DNA from: Synaphobranchus kaupii
Lineage: Eukaryota > Chordata > Actinopteri > Anguilliformes > Synaphobranchidae
Direction of reading: 5' to 3'
Assembly: GCA_029718625.1 (NCBI GenBank)
Contig: CM056380.1
Coordinates: 47,268,017-47,332,016, forward strand
DNA length: 64,000 bases
Part shown: one piece after another, positions 52,429 through 64,000 of the stretch
Position numbering within the stretch: the first letter of the stretch is position 1
Layout of the letters: each line of letters opens with the position of its first letter
Notes under the pieces: generated by a model
The model's database searches: none
Told to the model about the DNA's origin: nothing
Seen by the model: the letters and a program-made list of their open reading frames with translations, nothing else
Translations under genes and position numbers: made by a program

Positions 52429-54374
52429 CTGCGGGGAACAACGTTACATACAAACAGGGGTGTTGAACTGCGGACTCTGACACTCACGGTGAGAGAGAGA
52501 GAAAAAAAAAAAGAGTGATGAGAAATAATCGCGCCGGCGAAGAAGACGGATTATTTGCCCAGTCGCTAATGAAAGCGATAAATTACGAGATGCCGGTGCT
52601 GGCCTCTGCAATTTATCTCCGTTGTAATAATGGGATGCTTATGAAATGCAGATTCAAAGAAGGAAAACATTTAGAACAGTGCTAAATCAATGTAGCTTTG
52701 CTAAAAGGACAATCAAATCAATTTGAAAATAAAGCATTTTTCCTGAGGAAAAAAACAATGAATCAAATTACTTGTTAGAGCTGTATCAGAATTGCTTTAA
52801 TTGAAAGCAATATAATATGCAGCATAGAGCCGATTTATTTTCTGAATTAAAGAGAGAAAGATATCTCGGGCAGTAATTTTTAATATGATTTATATGACTC
52901 ATTATTTGTAATGCTCATTCGCATGAAGCTGCTGTGACAGACAACAGACCCTTTTTCCCTCACTTTTATCCTCAAATAATAATTTCACAACAGCGCGTTA
53001 TACATACAGTATATGCCTACATTTAAAGCTGTATCTTTCCAAAGATTGGTGACCTAAAATGTAACTTACTGATGGAAACACCAATACCAGATACTATGAA
53101 CATATCAGTCTGAGAGTTCTTCAGTTCAGTCAAGTGACAAAATCCAACATTTTTATAAAAAATATCATGGTGATATTGTAGGATATTTGATATTGTTTAA
53201 ACTACAAGAATCTGATGTTTCCTGATTTGTGAAGAGTTCTACTTCATTATAACCTAAATGAACATTAACCTTTTAGACTTTTTAAGAATAACGTAATATT
53301 TTGAACTTGCTTCAAAATATTTTTGTTTAAAAAATGATCAGTGCCCTTTTTTGTAATGTTATAAAGTTGCCTTTGTGGATTTGGTTGAGAGGCTGTCCAG
53401 AGAGCCCATTAATGTGGACTGTAGCATCATTCCTGAAAACTCTCTGAGCCAAAGCACAATATACACAACTATACACGTACTCTCTCCATGTAATAACTCT
53501 GATTGCCTTTTAGCAAAGGTTAGTAGGAATTTAAACTTATATTGTAAATAAAATGGCCCAAATTACGTATGATTTTAATATGAAGCACAGAACAAATGAG
53601 TCATTCATGGCATTAATTCCATTAAAAACTGAAAACAAAAGAAAACTAACAAAAACAACGGAACAAAACGAAATGACACATTTTTTGTTTTAAGTACAAT
53701 TAGATTTTAGCAAATACATAAAGAGGCATGCAAAAAAAAATTATGTTTTGATTTTTAAAATACATTTTCTTTTTTTCCGAATTCCCTCTATACATTTGCA
53801 ATATTTGTTAAAGGGACTTCATTTCTTATGCCAATTAATATTGCACTCTATTTATGATAGCTATAAGTTTAAACAGTGCGGTTTCCATAATCCATAATAA
53901 ATATAAAACACATACATGTATATATGTATATATAAATGTATATATATAGATATAAATATATATATATAAAATGTACTACAAACATAAATACATATATAAA
54001 TATATAATTTGCTTATTGGAGCTTTTTAAGTTGAGCATTTATACGTTTACAGCAGGGAACAACAATAGTATGAATACTTTATGGATATTTTTGTTAATAT
54101 TGTTAATATTACTTCAGGAGGTTGAGTTAGAATTATATTTACAGTCCCTTTAACCTGAAGTTAACAGGAAATACGTATTAAACAGCTGGTGTTTCTTAAT
54201 AGAAGAATACATTATTATGCAATGTGTCCAAATATTACAAGCTACATTTTTCAGTTTTAAATAGTTTTGTTTTATTTAGTTTTACAGGACATTTATATTT
54301 TTAGGTTTATTGGTGGTACAAGTCTTACTTGGTTATGTTCAAATTATTTTTATTTGAAGTTTTAATGTTTTTAC
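52429..54374 (-). other. nrxn1: nrxn1 intron between SS4 cassette and LNS6/stalk exon (1.95 kb, AT-rich)
   Basis: Sense-strand donor is AAAG|gtaaaa; the acceptor is gttccccgcag, with a CT-rich tract about 65 bases further upstream. The first 300-400 nt after the SS4 donor are very AT-rich with many TTAA and TAAA tetramers, and a TA-rich run lies at about 53915-53990. No additional exon seen. Confidence 0.9.
54050..54374 (-). promoter_or_regulatory. nrxn1: Candidate STAR-protein (SAM68/SLM) response region downstream of SS4
   Basis: On the sense strand, the first roughly 250 nt after the SS4 donor contain at least ten TTAA/TAAA tetramers by eye, such as acATTAAAac, caaATAAAaa, TAAATAAAac, atTTAAAact, ctaTTAAGaa, gtTTAATac and ggTTAAAgg. 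SAM68 and SLM1/2 bind such bipartite U(U/A)AA sites downstream of the neurexin SS4 exon in mouse and promote skipping. AT-rich sequence gives such tetramers by chance, so function is inferred. Confidence 0.5.
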
Positions 54375-54464
54375 CTTTGTCGAGTAGCCATTCGTCAACT
54401 ACTCGACCAAGTCGATATGGGATTCGCTGTCTAGCAATCGCCAGGCGTTCGTTATCATTGTTGC
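54375..54464 (-). CDS. nrxn1: Neurexin-1 alternative cassette exon, splice site 4 (SS4) insert
   Basis: The exon is 90 nt (2 + 29 codons + 1 nt), too short for ordinary ORF calling. It reads [12 protein letters not shown], then [10 protein letters not shown], then DEWLLDK, followed by the first base of a Gly codon. As far as I recall this equals the vertebrate NRXN1 SS4 insert residue for residue. Inclusion changes ligand choice at the LNS6 face: SS4-plus forms favour cerebellins, and SS4-minus forms bind LRRTMs and bind some neuroligins more strongly. Sense-strand borders are ...ctttaaag|GC and GACAAAG|gtaaaa. The acceptor has only a short, purine-interrupted pyrimidine tract, as expected for a regulated exon. 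Phase 1 at both ends means skipping keeps the frame (G+GG in the next exon). Upstream intron is 8.76 kb, downstream 1.95 kb. The identification is near certain; regulation is inferred. Confidence 0.97.
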
Positions 54465-55479
54465 CTTTAAAGTTTAAAGAGACATTTCATTGGTTAAAAT
54501 CTGTAAGGTCAAAGGTTAAATGTTAATACTTAAAGCTTGAGCTATACAACTGCCACAGGTTTTTTGTACTGTAAATTTTTGAAGTTTAAAAACAAAGCTA
54601 CCTACAACATTTCATTGATCAAACCTTTTCAATCATTTAATTTTATTTTATCAAACAAATTATTCCTATATTAATTGAGAATTAGTATGCTGAATTGTCC
54701 ACTAGGTTAATAAAGTTAAGTTATAAACCAACACAATCCACAAATTTAAACATATGCATATCATATCTTTACAAAATAATTCTCATTTTCTTTTTTCTTT
54801 TTTTTTCTTTTTTGGCAGATTTTTTTTTATCTAGTTATACATTGCTCAGAAGAAACATCTTTTTTATTTATTATTTGTAAAATACATTCAACCTTTTGCA
54901 CCCAGTTAGTGGTTTAGAGAAGAACACATGATACCTATGAAACATATTTTCATCCATCTTCATTAAGAAAGGAGACTAATTAGCAGGTAACAATAGATTA
55001 ACAGTAAATTCAGTGGTGAGAACACTTGAAATTTTCAGAATAAAGACAGAAAACAAATGAAATCGTTAGGGTAGCCGAACCACACATACATCATACAACA
55101 GAGCTAACCTGAGTGAGGCAACTTTGACAAAAGCTTCAGACTTAAGAGCGAGCAGTGTCCAACTTACTGAATTACATGTGTTACGTCTATTGATCCTTTA
55201 GAGAAACCCCTCCATTTATGTATGCCCTATAGTTTTATGGAACCTCTGAGTATATAATTGCATATAATTATCCAAACCTAAGAAGCACACTAACCTGTTT
55301 TGTACATGTTTGTCCCTGCACCCTGTGGATTTTAATTATTGTAAATATACACAACATTTTCATAACAGACTCAGAATAATTATTACTTGTACAGAACCTC
55401 ACTCAGTAAACAGAAAGGTGAAACATGAAGGAATTGTTCTTGGTTTAATAATACTTTACCTTCACCTTGCCAGTAGGAA

Positions 55480-55590
<111 letters not shown>

Positions 55591-57537
55591 TGTTCTCAAA
55601 CCAGAAATACTTGTATTAGACACCATATATTCTGAAAGAAATGTGTGACTGCAGATGCAATAATCTTTATTTGCCACACTGACGTTGATCAGGAGCAGCT
55701 GAAGGAGCGTAGATGTGAACTAACATCTGTGGATTTGGTGCTGGCGGGGTGGTGGGGTTCGGAGATTGGATCCCTTTTGTCATGAAGAATTGCCTTTACA
55801 AAAAATAAATAAATAAAAAATACAAAAAAAAAAAAAAAAAAACCCTCAAGCAGTGAGCTTCTGAGTGCCTTTTCCCTGTGACATTGTCTTACATGATTGC
55901 ATTCCCAGCTGATCTTTCTTCCAGCAGATTGACAATGCTTTGTCATGTCCAGCTGCATTAAGTCTGTCTGAACGGGCAGGTTTGAGGGGAGTGACAGTAA
56001 TTTAGCGGGACGGGGAGGAACCAAGGGCGGTTGTGAGGGAGAGGGTGGCCCGGCGAGTCTGATCCCGGTCCGGTCTGGCCTGGATGAATAGACCCGGCTG
56101 ATGACTCCTCCTAATCGCATCAGGGGATTGGTGGGAGGCACTGAACTACAAGTACATTGGGGCGCCTCCTCTTCTGTTACCCTCTCACTGCACAGCTTTG
56201 CAATCAGCAAGGCCTAATTCCATTTCTCTCTGTGAAGCGAGGGCCTGGGCTAAGTGGAGTGGAAGACCCAAGACAGCCGGCCGCCTCCGTGAAACGGCGA
56301 GGACAGGCAGATAGAGGCGAGTCACGTCATCAGCTTTCATTTTTATAAATCGGCAAAAGAGCTGACATTCACAAGTTTTTTCCCCTCAAATTTTTCCCGA
56401 TTGTCGAACTCTCCCCCAGCTGTGTTTACAAAGAACGAAATAAACGCTGTCATTTCATTGTGAATCAAAATTAAAATCAAAAGAGCTGTCTAGGATTCAT
56501 CCTGTTACAGGTACAGGTCTGTGACCAGGCTGTACACACAGGCATATGTGTGTGTGTGTGTGTGTGTGTGTATGTACAAGCGTGCACGTGTTTATGCTCA
56601 TGCATGCGTATGAGTGCATGCGTTGAACTTGACTGAACACAAGCGCACTGCACCATAAAAAAGTGCAGATTGACTGCCGGTACATACAGTATCTAATGGA
56701 TACTAACATGGAGGAAGGGAGAAGAAAAACAGTAAAAAATTATATGAAAGAAAATTGGGGAGGCGAGGTGGCCCTGGCGTCCCGGCCCCCGAAAAGGGTC
56801 AGCGAAGGTGTGTGGAAGGGCCCGGGGCGGGACACGGGTGGACAGGGCGTGTGGGGGCGGGGGTCACGGAGGACGTGGCTCGAGATGCCCCAGGACACGC
56901 GACCCTCCCTCCCCCTCCACTCTGTGCTGCTATTCTCTTACTTATTTATGGCGTCTCTCTCTCCACTCCTCGCCGTATGAGGCCCTCAGTCAAAAGTCTA
57001 TTTGTATGCTTATGCCTCGCAGTCATCTTCTGACAAAAGAGTAATCTCTTTCAAAATGACAGGGTTTCCGGGAAAATAATGTACCCAGTATCCTTTCATG
57101 CTATTGGCAAGTCATGTAAACACAAAATGAGATTCCTAAGAGAACGACAGACAGAGGGAGGGATAGAGAGAGAAAAAGAAAGAGAGGGAGCAAGAGCGAG
57201 AGATAGAGGGAAAAATATGGTAAAAAGAACACACGCCCATACCCACACAAACACACCTTGGAAATCTTGGCAAAGGTGTGCGTGCAGTCTACAGTATGGC
57301 AGCCATGTTTTTTGGGCATTCGGTTGAGCGTGTGAAACAAAAGCACAGCCATGCCACGGAGCTGGGGCTACGAGACACCCGGCAGACTGAGAGCGGATGC
57401 CGAGCCGCCAGTCCACTTCCCTCCCTGCGTCTCCCACCTTTGTTTTCTCCTCAGACAGAACCTCCTCTCCATCTTTCTTAGCGCCGGGTTAATTAAGTGT
57501 GAATGTAATCAGGCCCTGATCATGTATTGATCCCCCT

Positions 57538-57561
57538 GGGGGGGGGGGGGGGGGGGGGGGG
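57538..57561. repeat. G24 homopolymer
   Basis: Uninterrupted G run at the edge of the CpG-dense block; length should be treated with caution because such runs are often mis-assembled. Confidence 0.9.
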
Positions 57562-57589
57562 TTGGTGTGCCAAGGATTTTGGTTTATTT

Positions 57590-58500
57590 AACAATGCCGT
57601 TATCTGCAGCCACGTTGCGGGATGCATTCATCTTGGCGCTTTCCGAACGGCGCCCCTGCCTTGCGCAGCGAGATCGGGGTCTCAGAACAAACCGGCTTAT
57701 CTCCCCGGACCAGGCGGCGCCGAACAGCTAGCGTCGCCCCGCGCGACCTGGCTCGAGCGCCGTTTGTTTTTTCCATTAATAAAGTGGTCCGATAAGGTGG
57801 CGCTTTGTCACATTACAAACACGCAGAAGTGCTCCCGATGTGTATGAAGGCAAAACAAACAAAAAACAAAAAACAAAACGCAAATATCGCCGCCACTCCT
57901 AGGGTGAGACACAAGACGAGAAAAGAGCCGGAGAACGGGATGTAAATGGGTCCCGCGGCTCTGTGGGAAAACGTGGCCGTATCGGCAGATATGTTTACAC
58001 CTGCGGTAGCGACGGGGTGCAGCGCGCCGCAGTGTCTTTATAAAGTCGCAGCGGATTTATAAACCTTGGCTGAGGCGCCGCCGGAGGCGTGAGGCGTCTG
58101 GATCCCTGACTGGAAGGCAGGAGGAGCGAGCACAGGGAACGGGGCATCGGAGCGACGTGCTCTGATAAGGTCTAATAGCACAGACAGGACCCGCTCCATT
58201 ATCCCGGCGCGCCGTCGGCGAGCGGGCTCCGAGCAGCGCCGGGCTCGGGGCCCGGCGGCCCTACTGGATGCATTGCCACCGCGCTACTCTGACAGCCTTC
58301 GCTACGGCCGCGGCTTTGTGCGCAGCGCTAAAGCAGCCGGAGATGGATATCACCACCGTATCGGCGATTGTAACTGCAATAAGGATCTGGTCTAATAGCC
58401 TCTCGTTGCTTGAGATGTGATTTTTAATGACATTAAAGGGGGCTGGGGCGGGGGGGGAAGGTAATGGTCTGGCCGGCGGGTGGGTGGGTAAGGGCGGCCT
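57590..58500. other. nrxn1: CpG-dense intronic block upstream of SS4
   Basis: CpG is frequent here, with about 28 in 58021-58260 by hand count, against few in the flanking kilobases. Two TATA-like strings (tttataaag, tttataaac) lie at about 58035-58062. A G24 run precedes it (57538-57561). Frames within (57527-57847 plus, 58261-58554 minus) overlap no known domain. It may be an intragenic CpG island with promoter or enhancer activity; no neurexin promoter is known at this position. Confidence 0.55.
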
Positions 58501-61500
58501 ATATTCGGCATTAAAATATTGACAGTGATTATCATCACTGTTTACCACGATCATGTCATTATCGTTAATGTCATTATCGTACCATTACTATTATCATTAC
58601 TGTGATCAACTGACTGGAATCAATGCTGGTTATCCAATGAAGAATGGACAGGTCCTGGGAATGGGAGCATTTTGGCGGTTACTTCAACAGAAACATGGGG
58701 CCTATCATCTTTACTTTAGTTCATCTGCAGTAAAACAACGTCAGCTGTCCTTTGTGCCGTGTGCAGACAGAAGTATGGACCATGGACTGGTGTGTGAGGT
58801 ACAAGTTGTCTTAAAATAGCATATACTGTATTTTACCTTCACATCAGCTGATTTTTTCGGAAGAAACATTACAAACGGAAGAAATTAATTTTGTGTGAAA
58901 ATTTGTACTCAACTAACTCATAACTTGTTCTTATGGACACATGCAATTCATTTAATTTAGAGTCTTTTTTATGTGGACTGTGGAGTCAGTGACATTCTAC
59001 GTTTTTTAATTTTTTATTAAAACATGCCAGTTGCATCTCAAGTGCTCTCGTAGTTTCGATCTAAACAGGTCTTAAGCCCTCATCTTTGTCCACCAACGGT
59101 GGTGTCATCTGTGTATGTCATTAATCCCTGTCATATCCAGAATATCCGGCTTCATTTCATTTGTGAATAAACTTAAATGAATAAGAGGCAGAACACTTTA
59201 CCTCTGCTACAATTGAAGTGGGCCAACCATTCAGTGGGCTGGAGGATTTTACACTGTGCTACGTTTATCTCTTCCAACAGTAACAAGCCACATCAAAATC
59301 AATGTTCAGTATATGTATACGAATATGTAATTGCATACAACAGGTCAGTCTTATCTTTCTTCCTCTCTCTCTCTGCCTCTCATTAAAAAAAGTACTACAT
59401 TTGGGCTTATCGGTTTTTTTCTCTTTTTTTTAAATAAGTAAAGTCAATCAAATCCTGATTAACGCAAGGCTGCCATGGAACATTCTTAACTTTTTTTTGT
59501 AAGGCTTGGGGAGATTTAAAAAAATAAATAAATAAATAAAGTTTGAGATGGCACTCTTTATGGCACTTGTTCAACATTCCTAATATAAAGAAAGTGTCTA
59601 CTACAATAGATAGATAGATACAAATAAAATTAATAATGCATCTGAAGAAATACTAACAAGAGGTCTAAAAGAAGCCCAGTCTTGCAACATGCAATGGTGG
59701 CAGCAGCAATATACATAGGGCTGCATTCACCTTAACTTTGACTTGTGAATAAATGCAAGTGCTCATTGTTTTCTTTTTCACTACCTCTGCTCAGAAAGTT
59801 CATTTTAGACTGTTTAGACGGCTGAACTTTAACTCGAATATAACTTTTCTTCAACAGTGAGACAAAGTTAAGAAAGAAATGTTGACTGAATCCAGGCCAC
59901 GTTTGAGGCTCGGCAACCGGCAAGAGTCACTTTAATCCACCCCACCGTCCTAAAGTGATGTCTGTGATGGATGAGCTCTTCTCTTACACGGAAACCGAGT
60001 TACATTTCTGAAGGCGGTCAATGATGAAGCACATCTCACACAAAAGGTTTATCACCCTTTTCTGTCTGCTTGAAAACGTGCAAATGGCAAAGCAACACTG
60101 CCCGTTAATTGCTTTTCATTAGTGTAATGCATTTCTAATTATCTTGTTTATTTATGCAAGTACAATGTCGTGAAGTGTTCTGGTGGCTACTTTGAAAACA
60201 ACGCAAAAACGGTGTTGCACCGTGCAGGCTCTCTGGGTCTTCGCAAATGCACGCAACAGGATTCGAGGCGACCTAAATGAATCGCGCCCTCTTGATTCTA
60301 AGGGTGTCTGAAGCTCTTTTCTTCTTCCGTTCTTATTGCCTGTGAATTTAATCTTGCATCGGAGATGAATCTTCGGTTAGTGAAGGATTGCAATTACGCC
60401 GCCTTGAAAAATGAAAACCTGCAGCTCCAAATTAATTAAAAGACTAACCAACCTTTAACTAAATGAATGCACTTCCTGTTGGACCTCTTTTTGTGCAACA
60501 ATGAATCTTAAAATTGAAAAACAGTTTTGCTAAAAGACTGCAGAATAATTGATGGGGAAGCCTAATTAGAATGTGAAATTCAATGAGAAAAGCCTCAAGG
60601 CTTTAAGCTTTTTGTACCGTGTTTCATGGCTTCTTTGGTCACAGTAGCCTCCAGGGGTAAGAACTACAGCCCTGGAATTACAGCATAAGCCCAGCTGGGG
60701 ACATGCTGTCACATAACAATGGGTAGAAAACAGCTAAATAGAGTGAAATTATGGAAATGGTATGGTGTTAAAAGCACATTGCACAAGAGGAGGAGATGTA
60801 TGTGGCTGTATGTGGCTAAGATTTCAAATGAACACTACTTCTAGCTCGACAGACCCATGTTTAGAGGTTTACTTCATCCTTGCACAAAAAACCCCACAAA
60901 CATTTGATTTTAGCAGCATGTGTGGTGTGTGTTGCTCATACAAACCTTCAGAAATTCAGGTTGCCCGTTTTTCACTTTTTCTTCTATTAGTTTGCTGCTG
61001 TGGTAAAACTTTCCAAAATTGTTAGTGAGAAACGTTCCCAGACCATAACATTGACGTGTGAATGGAAATGGTGACACATATTGCCATTTTTGTGTAGTAT
61101 TGTACTGCATGGAGGAAAGTAGAGTAGTGCTTTACACAATGGACCTCATGCAAGGACATTCCATTAGTCTTCTCTTCATTTCTCTAATATTCTTTTTTTA
61201 GAGAGATGTCCATACAATGACTTCACGTCGGGTTCACCAAACACTCTTAACCTCCGGAAATCGTCTGACAGGCAAGTGCACCTGCAATGCGCCCGCTCTT
61301 AAATGAACATGTGTTCATGTGAATTCCCCATTAGTGTAATTAATGCCCCCGAGATGCCATATAGGGCCAACTGTCCTGCCCCTGTACCCAGAAGATGCAT
61401 TCATAAAACTGGCATCTTGCCTAAAATGGGATAGAGAAAAAAGGAAAAAAAAAAAAGAAAGACAAGCCTTCATGAGCACATAGTTCAAGACACATCGTAC

Positions 61501-61563
61501 GTGCACAAGTCTTGCTGCACCAAGGAGTTTTGTGCTTTCCTGGCCTCAGCCAGTGAATCGCAT

Positions 61564-61588
61564 GGGGGGGGGGGGGGGGGGGGGGGGG
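61564..61588. repeat. G25 homopolymer
   Basis: Uninterrupted G run on the plus strand (C run in the nrxn1 pre-mRNA). Confidence 0.9.
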
Positions 61589-62719
61589 CAGAAAAAAAGA
61601 TGCTAAACGCTAATTAGTGTATTGTGGGCTGGAGTGAAACGAGATGTGTTTCAGGTATTTCTGGCTGATAATATCAGGCAAGCCGTGCTCTCCTTTCGCT
61701 TAGGTAGCGAGTGAGGACGATTTGTATTTTTGCACCTAGACTACTAACTTGGACGTTGATGGAGTTGTAACCTATTTTCTTCGATTGAGGAAGGGAATTG
61801 CAAGGTGCTTGCTATACAATTATGTGTAGGCTACAATGTCAATCCTATAATTTTAACAATACAAAATAACAGGGTAATTAAAAAATGGCAATGCGATTAT
61901 GGTGAGCAATTTATAAATTCAAACTCATATTCTCTTTTAAATAATCAAAATTAAAACAACCCAGTAGCTGGGTATATCATTTAGGCCTATTGGCTTTGGC
62001 GCATTACAGGCTGCCGCGTGTAACTCATACGACAGGTCGCGGCCACTCTTAATTTTTTTATTTATGTGACGGACTATGCATATGTATGATTGTATGTGTG
62101 CATGGTAGCGCTTTCTTAAGGAGTTAACCTCGAGGTGAATTCTCCAATGTACCAGGCAAGTCAGAAACCATTAATTCCCTTTCATACCTCAGGCAAAGAA
62201 CAGCAATTGAGTTGGTGAAATAAAACCCCTTTCAGTCTGATGAAAGCCATGTGAATGGCCAAGAAGGTCACCAAACATTACACGCCGAGGCGGGCCGTTT
62301 CTCCTCATTGGCAGTTCATCTTGTTCCAGAGCCGTCTCCGCCATTGCAGACAGCGGCGATTCCATCAGAAATAATGTCTATTGTCTACCTGTGCCCTGGC
62401 ACGCCGCGCGGTAAGAGAAGCACTCTAAGGAGGCGTTTGTCTGCTCTGATCGTAAAGAAGGAGGGAGTAAAGCGCGGCGCATTGTGCGTGTGTGTCTGTG
62501 TGTCCCTGGTCTGTTCCAGGCACCATGCCTGAGAGGTTAAAGGCTCCCGTAGAGACTGGAATTAATGAAAACGTTAAATCCTCCTCGTGTGTGCTTTTCT
62601 ATGGACTGGGATGTAAATTTCACAGAGCAGAAAATGGAAACCTTGGTGAAGTAAAAACTGTCAGGAGAGCTAAATGCTACCTTAGCTGCTGTATGCCTTG
62701 CTCCTACTACTCCTATCAA

Positions 62720-62732
62720 TACTAATAATATT

Positions 62733-62765
<33 letters not shown>
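62720..62765. repeat. (AAT)n microsatellite
   Basis: About 46 bp of AAT units with one phase switch (ATATTATT) at the left side. Confidence 0.95.
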
Positions 62766-63221
62766 TCACTTATTTTGCTGCGTTTAAGCTCTTCTGACAG
62801 TTTAAATGTTCTCAATTTCCAATTTTCAATCACATAGTGGTGTAGAATGAAAATAAAATGACCAACTGATAGCGACACTACATACTCCTTTTGAAAGTTT
62901 GAAGCTTTTGTCAAAGTCCTTTAGCATTTTAGATGTTAGTGACTTCAGTAACCTGCACTTTGTCATTTAGAGCCTTTTCCAGCTGACAGTCATCATGTTT
63001 GCTAACATATTGACATTTTAGACTAATATAAAGATAATAGGATGGTTTTAATGAGGAAAAAGAGACACATTATATGCACCAACAAAACAACTGGATCACA
63101 ATTTTATATGTCCTTCCATATATTTCAACACTTATTATGCCTGCCTGAAATGACTGAGTTGGTAATTTATTCATTAATAAACACTGATAATTGATGCAGT
63201 GAGGAAATAGGGGTTCCTTAC

Positions 63222-63393
63222 CTGTAGGATATCGCTCAATGACAGGCAGGTCATCCACCTGTAGTGTGGCGTTACCGCCACTCCGCGTAAACCGCACTAT
63301 GTGGTATTTTCCATCATTTACAAACTTTGCTGTTTCTTCAATATTAATGTCATCTGTTCCAACATTAAATACAACTCCGACATTGCCCTTGTC
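63222..63393 (-). CDS. nrxn1: Neurexin-1 exon: central part of LNS6 domain, up to splice site 4
   Basis: This 172-nt exon encodes 57 codons plus one base of the sixth LNS (laminin-neurexin-sex-hormone-globulin) domain, the extracellular domain shared by alpha- and beta-neurexins that binds neuroligins, LRRTMs and cerebellins at synapses. Its translation contains [32 protein letters not shown] and PVIERYPT, all hallmark LNS6 strands. The Val in FNVGTDD corresponds to the calcium-site carbonyl Val154 of NRXN1-beta; the acidic ligand Asp137 is expected in the upstream exon, outside the window. NAT is a possible N-glycosylation sequon. On the minus strand the acceptor is a T-rich tract ending in tctgcag and the donor is ACAG|gtaagg. 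The exon ends in phase 1, exactly where SS4 lies in vertebrate neurexins. The residues at its start (DKGNVGVV) differ somewhat from mammalian NRXN1 as I recall it; VIERYP favours neurexin-1 over neurexin-2 or -3. Confidence 0.96.
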
Positions 63394-64000
63394 CTGCAGA
63401 CACAAAAACAAAAGCAAAACAAACAAAAATGTGTGAGCAGTAAAGCACACCAGTCTTCAGTCCAACAACCACAACGGCAACATAAATAATTTTTAACGCA
63501 GGTTAAATCATTAAGACGATGACGCTGATGATGGCATTCACAACAGTAACAGTGCTATAAATCAATAAGCAACTATTAACATACACAAAAGCATACGCTG
63601 CATTATTCGTGTGACTTTTCTGAGCAAAGCACTTTGAATAAATACAAGACAACTGCATGAATCTCTTCTTCAACAATGATTCCGCATAGTCACAGGCAGC
63701 CACGCGTCAGGGAAGCAGAAACGCACGCTGACACTGCTTCCTGTCCGCTCTAGTATGAAAATAATCAGAGACAGAGATGCCTGAAGGTCAAGAAGAGCAG
63801 CCCTCAAGGACAACGAGAGAGCTCCGTAAACAGACAGAGAAGAGATGGCGGTGGTGGTGGTGATGACACGACGACTCTTCATCTTATCTCTTCGGCACCG
63901 GCCTGGCCATATCTGAGCAAACATTTACCGTCTTCCAGGAGGCCGCTCACTTATTAGAGTCAATTACGAACCTAGACGGTGCCAAACTACATCAGACACA
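63394..64000 (-). other. nrxn1: nrxn1 intron upstream of the central LNS6 exon (partial)
   Basis: It begins with the T-rich acceptor tract of the LNS6 exon (63394-63425, sense ttgcttttgtttttgtgtctgcag region). The preceding LNS6 exon, which would encode ITYKW and GDYLEL strands, is not found before the window ends. A short GGTGGT run lies near 63849-63862. Confidence 0.85.

Noticed and set aside
58261..58554. 97-codon minus-strand frame in the CpG block as an alternative first exon
   Set aside because: No signal peptide, no conserved neurexin sequence and no clear donor in phase; it is kept only as part of the CpG-block observation.

Overview
The window is vertebrate nuclear DNA, most likely from a ray-finned (teleost) fish. 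It covers the 3' part of a neurexin-1 gene (nrxn1) on the minus strand. Four coding exons can be placed by translation, splice sites and reading phase. In transcript order (high to low coordinate) they are: a second-half LNS6 exon (63222-63393), the 90-nt splice-site-4 (SS4) cassette (54375-54464), the exon that ends LNS6 and starts the stalk (52115-52428), and the acidic cysteine-loop exon next to SS5 (7269-7347). Phases join cleanly (1, 1, 0, then 1 into the missing last exon), and SS4 can be included or skipped in frame. The alpha and beta promoters and the start of LNS6 lie beyond 64000. The terminal exon (rest of stalk, transmembrane helix, cytoplasmic tail) lies below position 1. The paralogue is called neurexin-1 because the stalk ends [10 protein letters not shown]...REPQQ and continues [26 protein letters not shown], closest to vertebrate NRXN1; nrxn1a and nrxn1b cannot be told apart here.

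Everything else is intron: the 3' intron (1-7268, partial), a 44.8 kb intron (7348-52114), a 1.9 kb AT-rich intron downstream of SS4 (52429-54374), an 8.8 kb intron (54465-63221) and a partial intron (63394-64000). No other protein gene or RNA gene is supported. The many short open frames are chance frames, simple repeats or decayed transposons.

The introns carry teleost-type mobile elements: a tRNA-derived SINE with an 8-bp target duplication (14077-14301), fragments of similar SINEs, two Tc1-like remnants side by side (about 21213-22975), a short Tc1 inverted-repeat element (27160-27657), a 1.04 kb fold-back Tc1-type element (36435-37474), two 2 kb copies of one DNA transposon in the same orientation (18180-20182, 39469-41409), two Harbinger-like elements (41503-41658, about 42935-44080) and several MITEs. 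There are also many long microsatellites, among them (AC)69 at 16731-16868, and minisatellites.

The most interesting points are regulatory. The SS4 cassette has a weak acceptor and an AT-rich downstream intron full of U(U/A)AA tetramers, the type of site used by SAM68/SLM proteins. A compound UG-rich minisatellite begins about 45 nt downstream of the SS5-adjacent exon. A CpG-dense block (about 57590-58500) sits in the intron upstream of SS4 with no known exon. I see no new multi-gene system.
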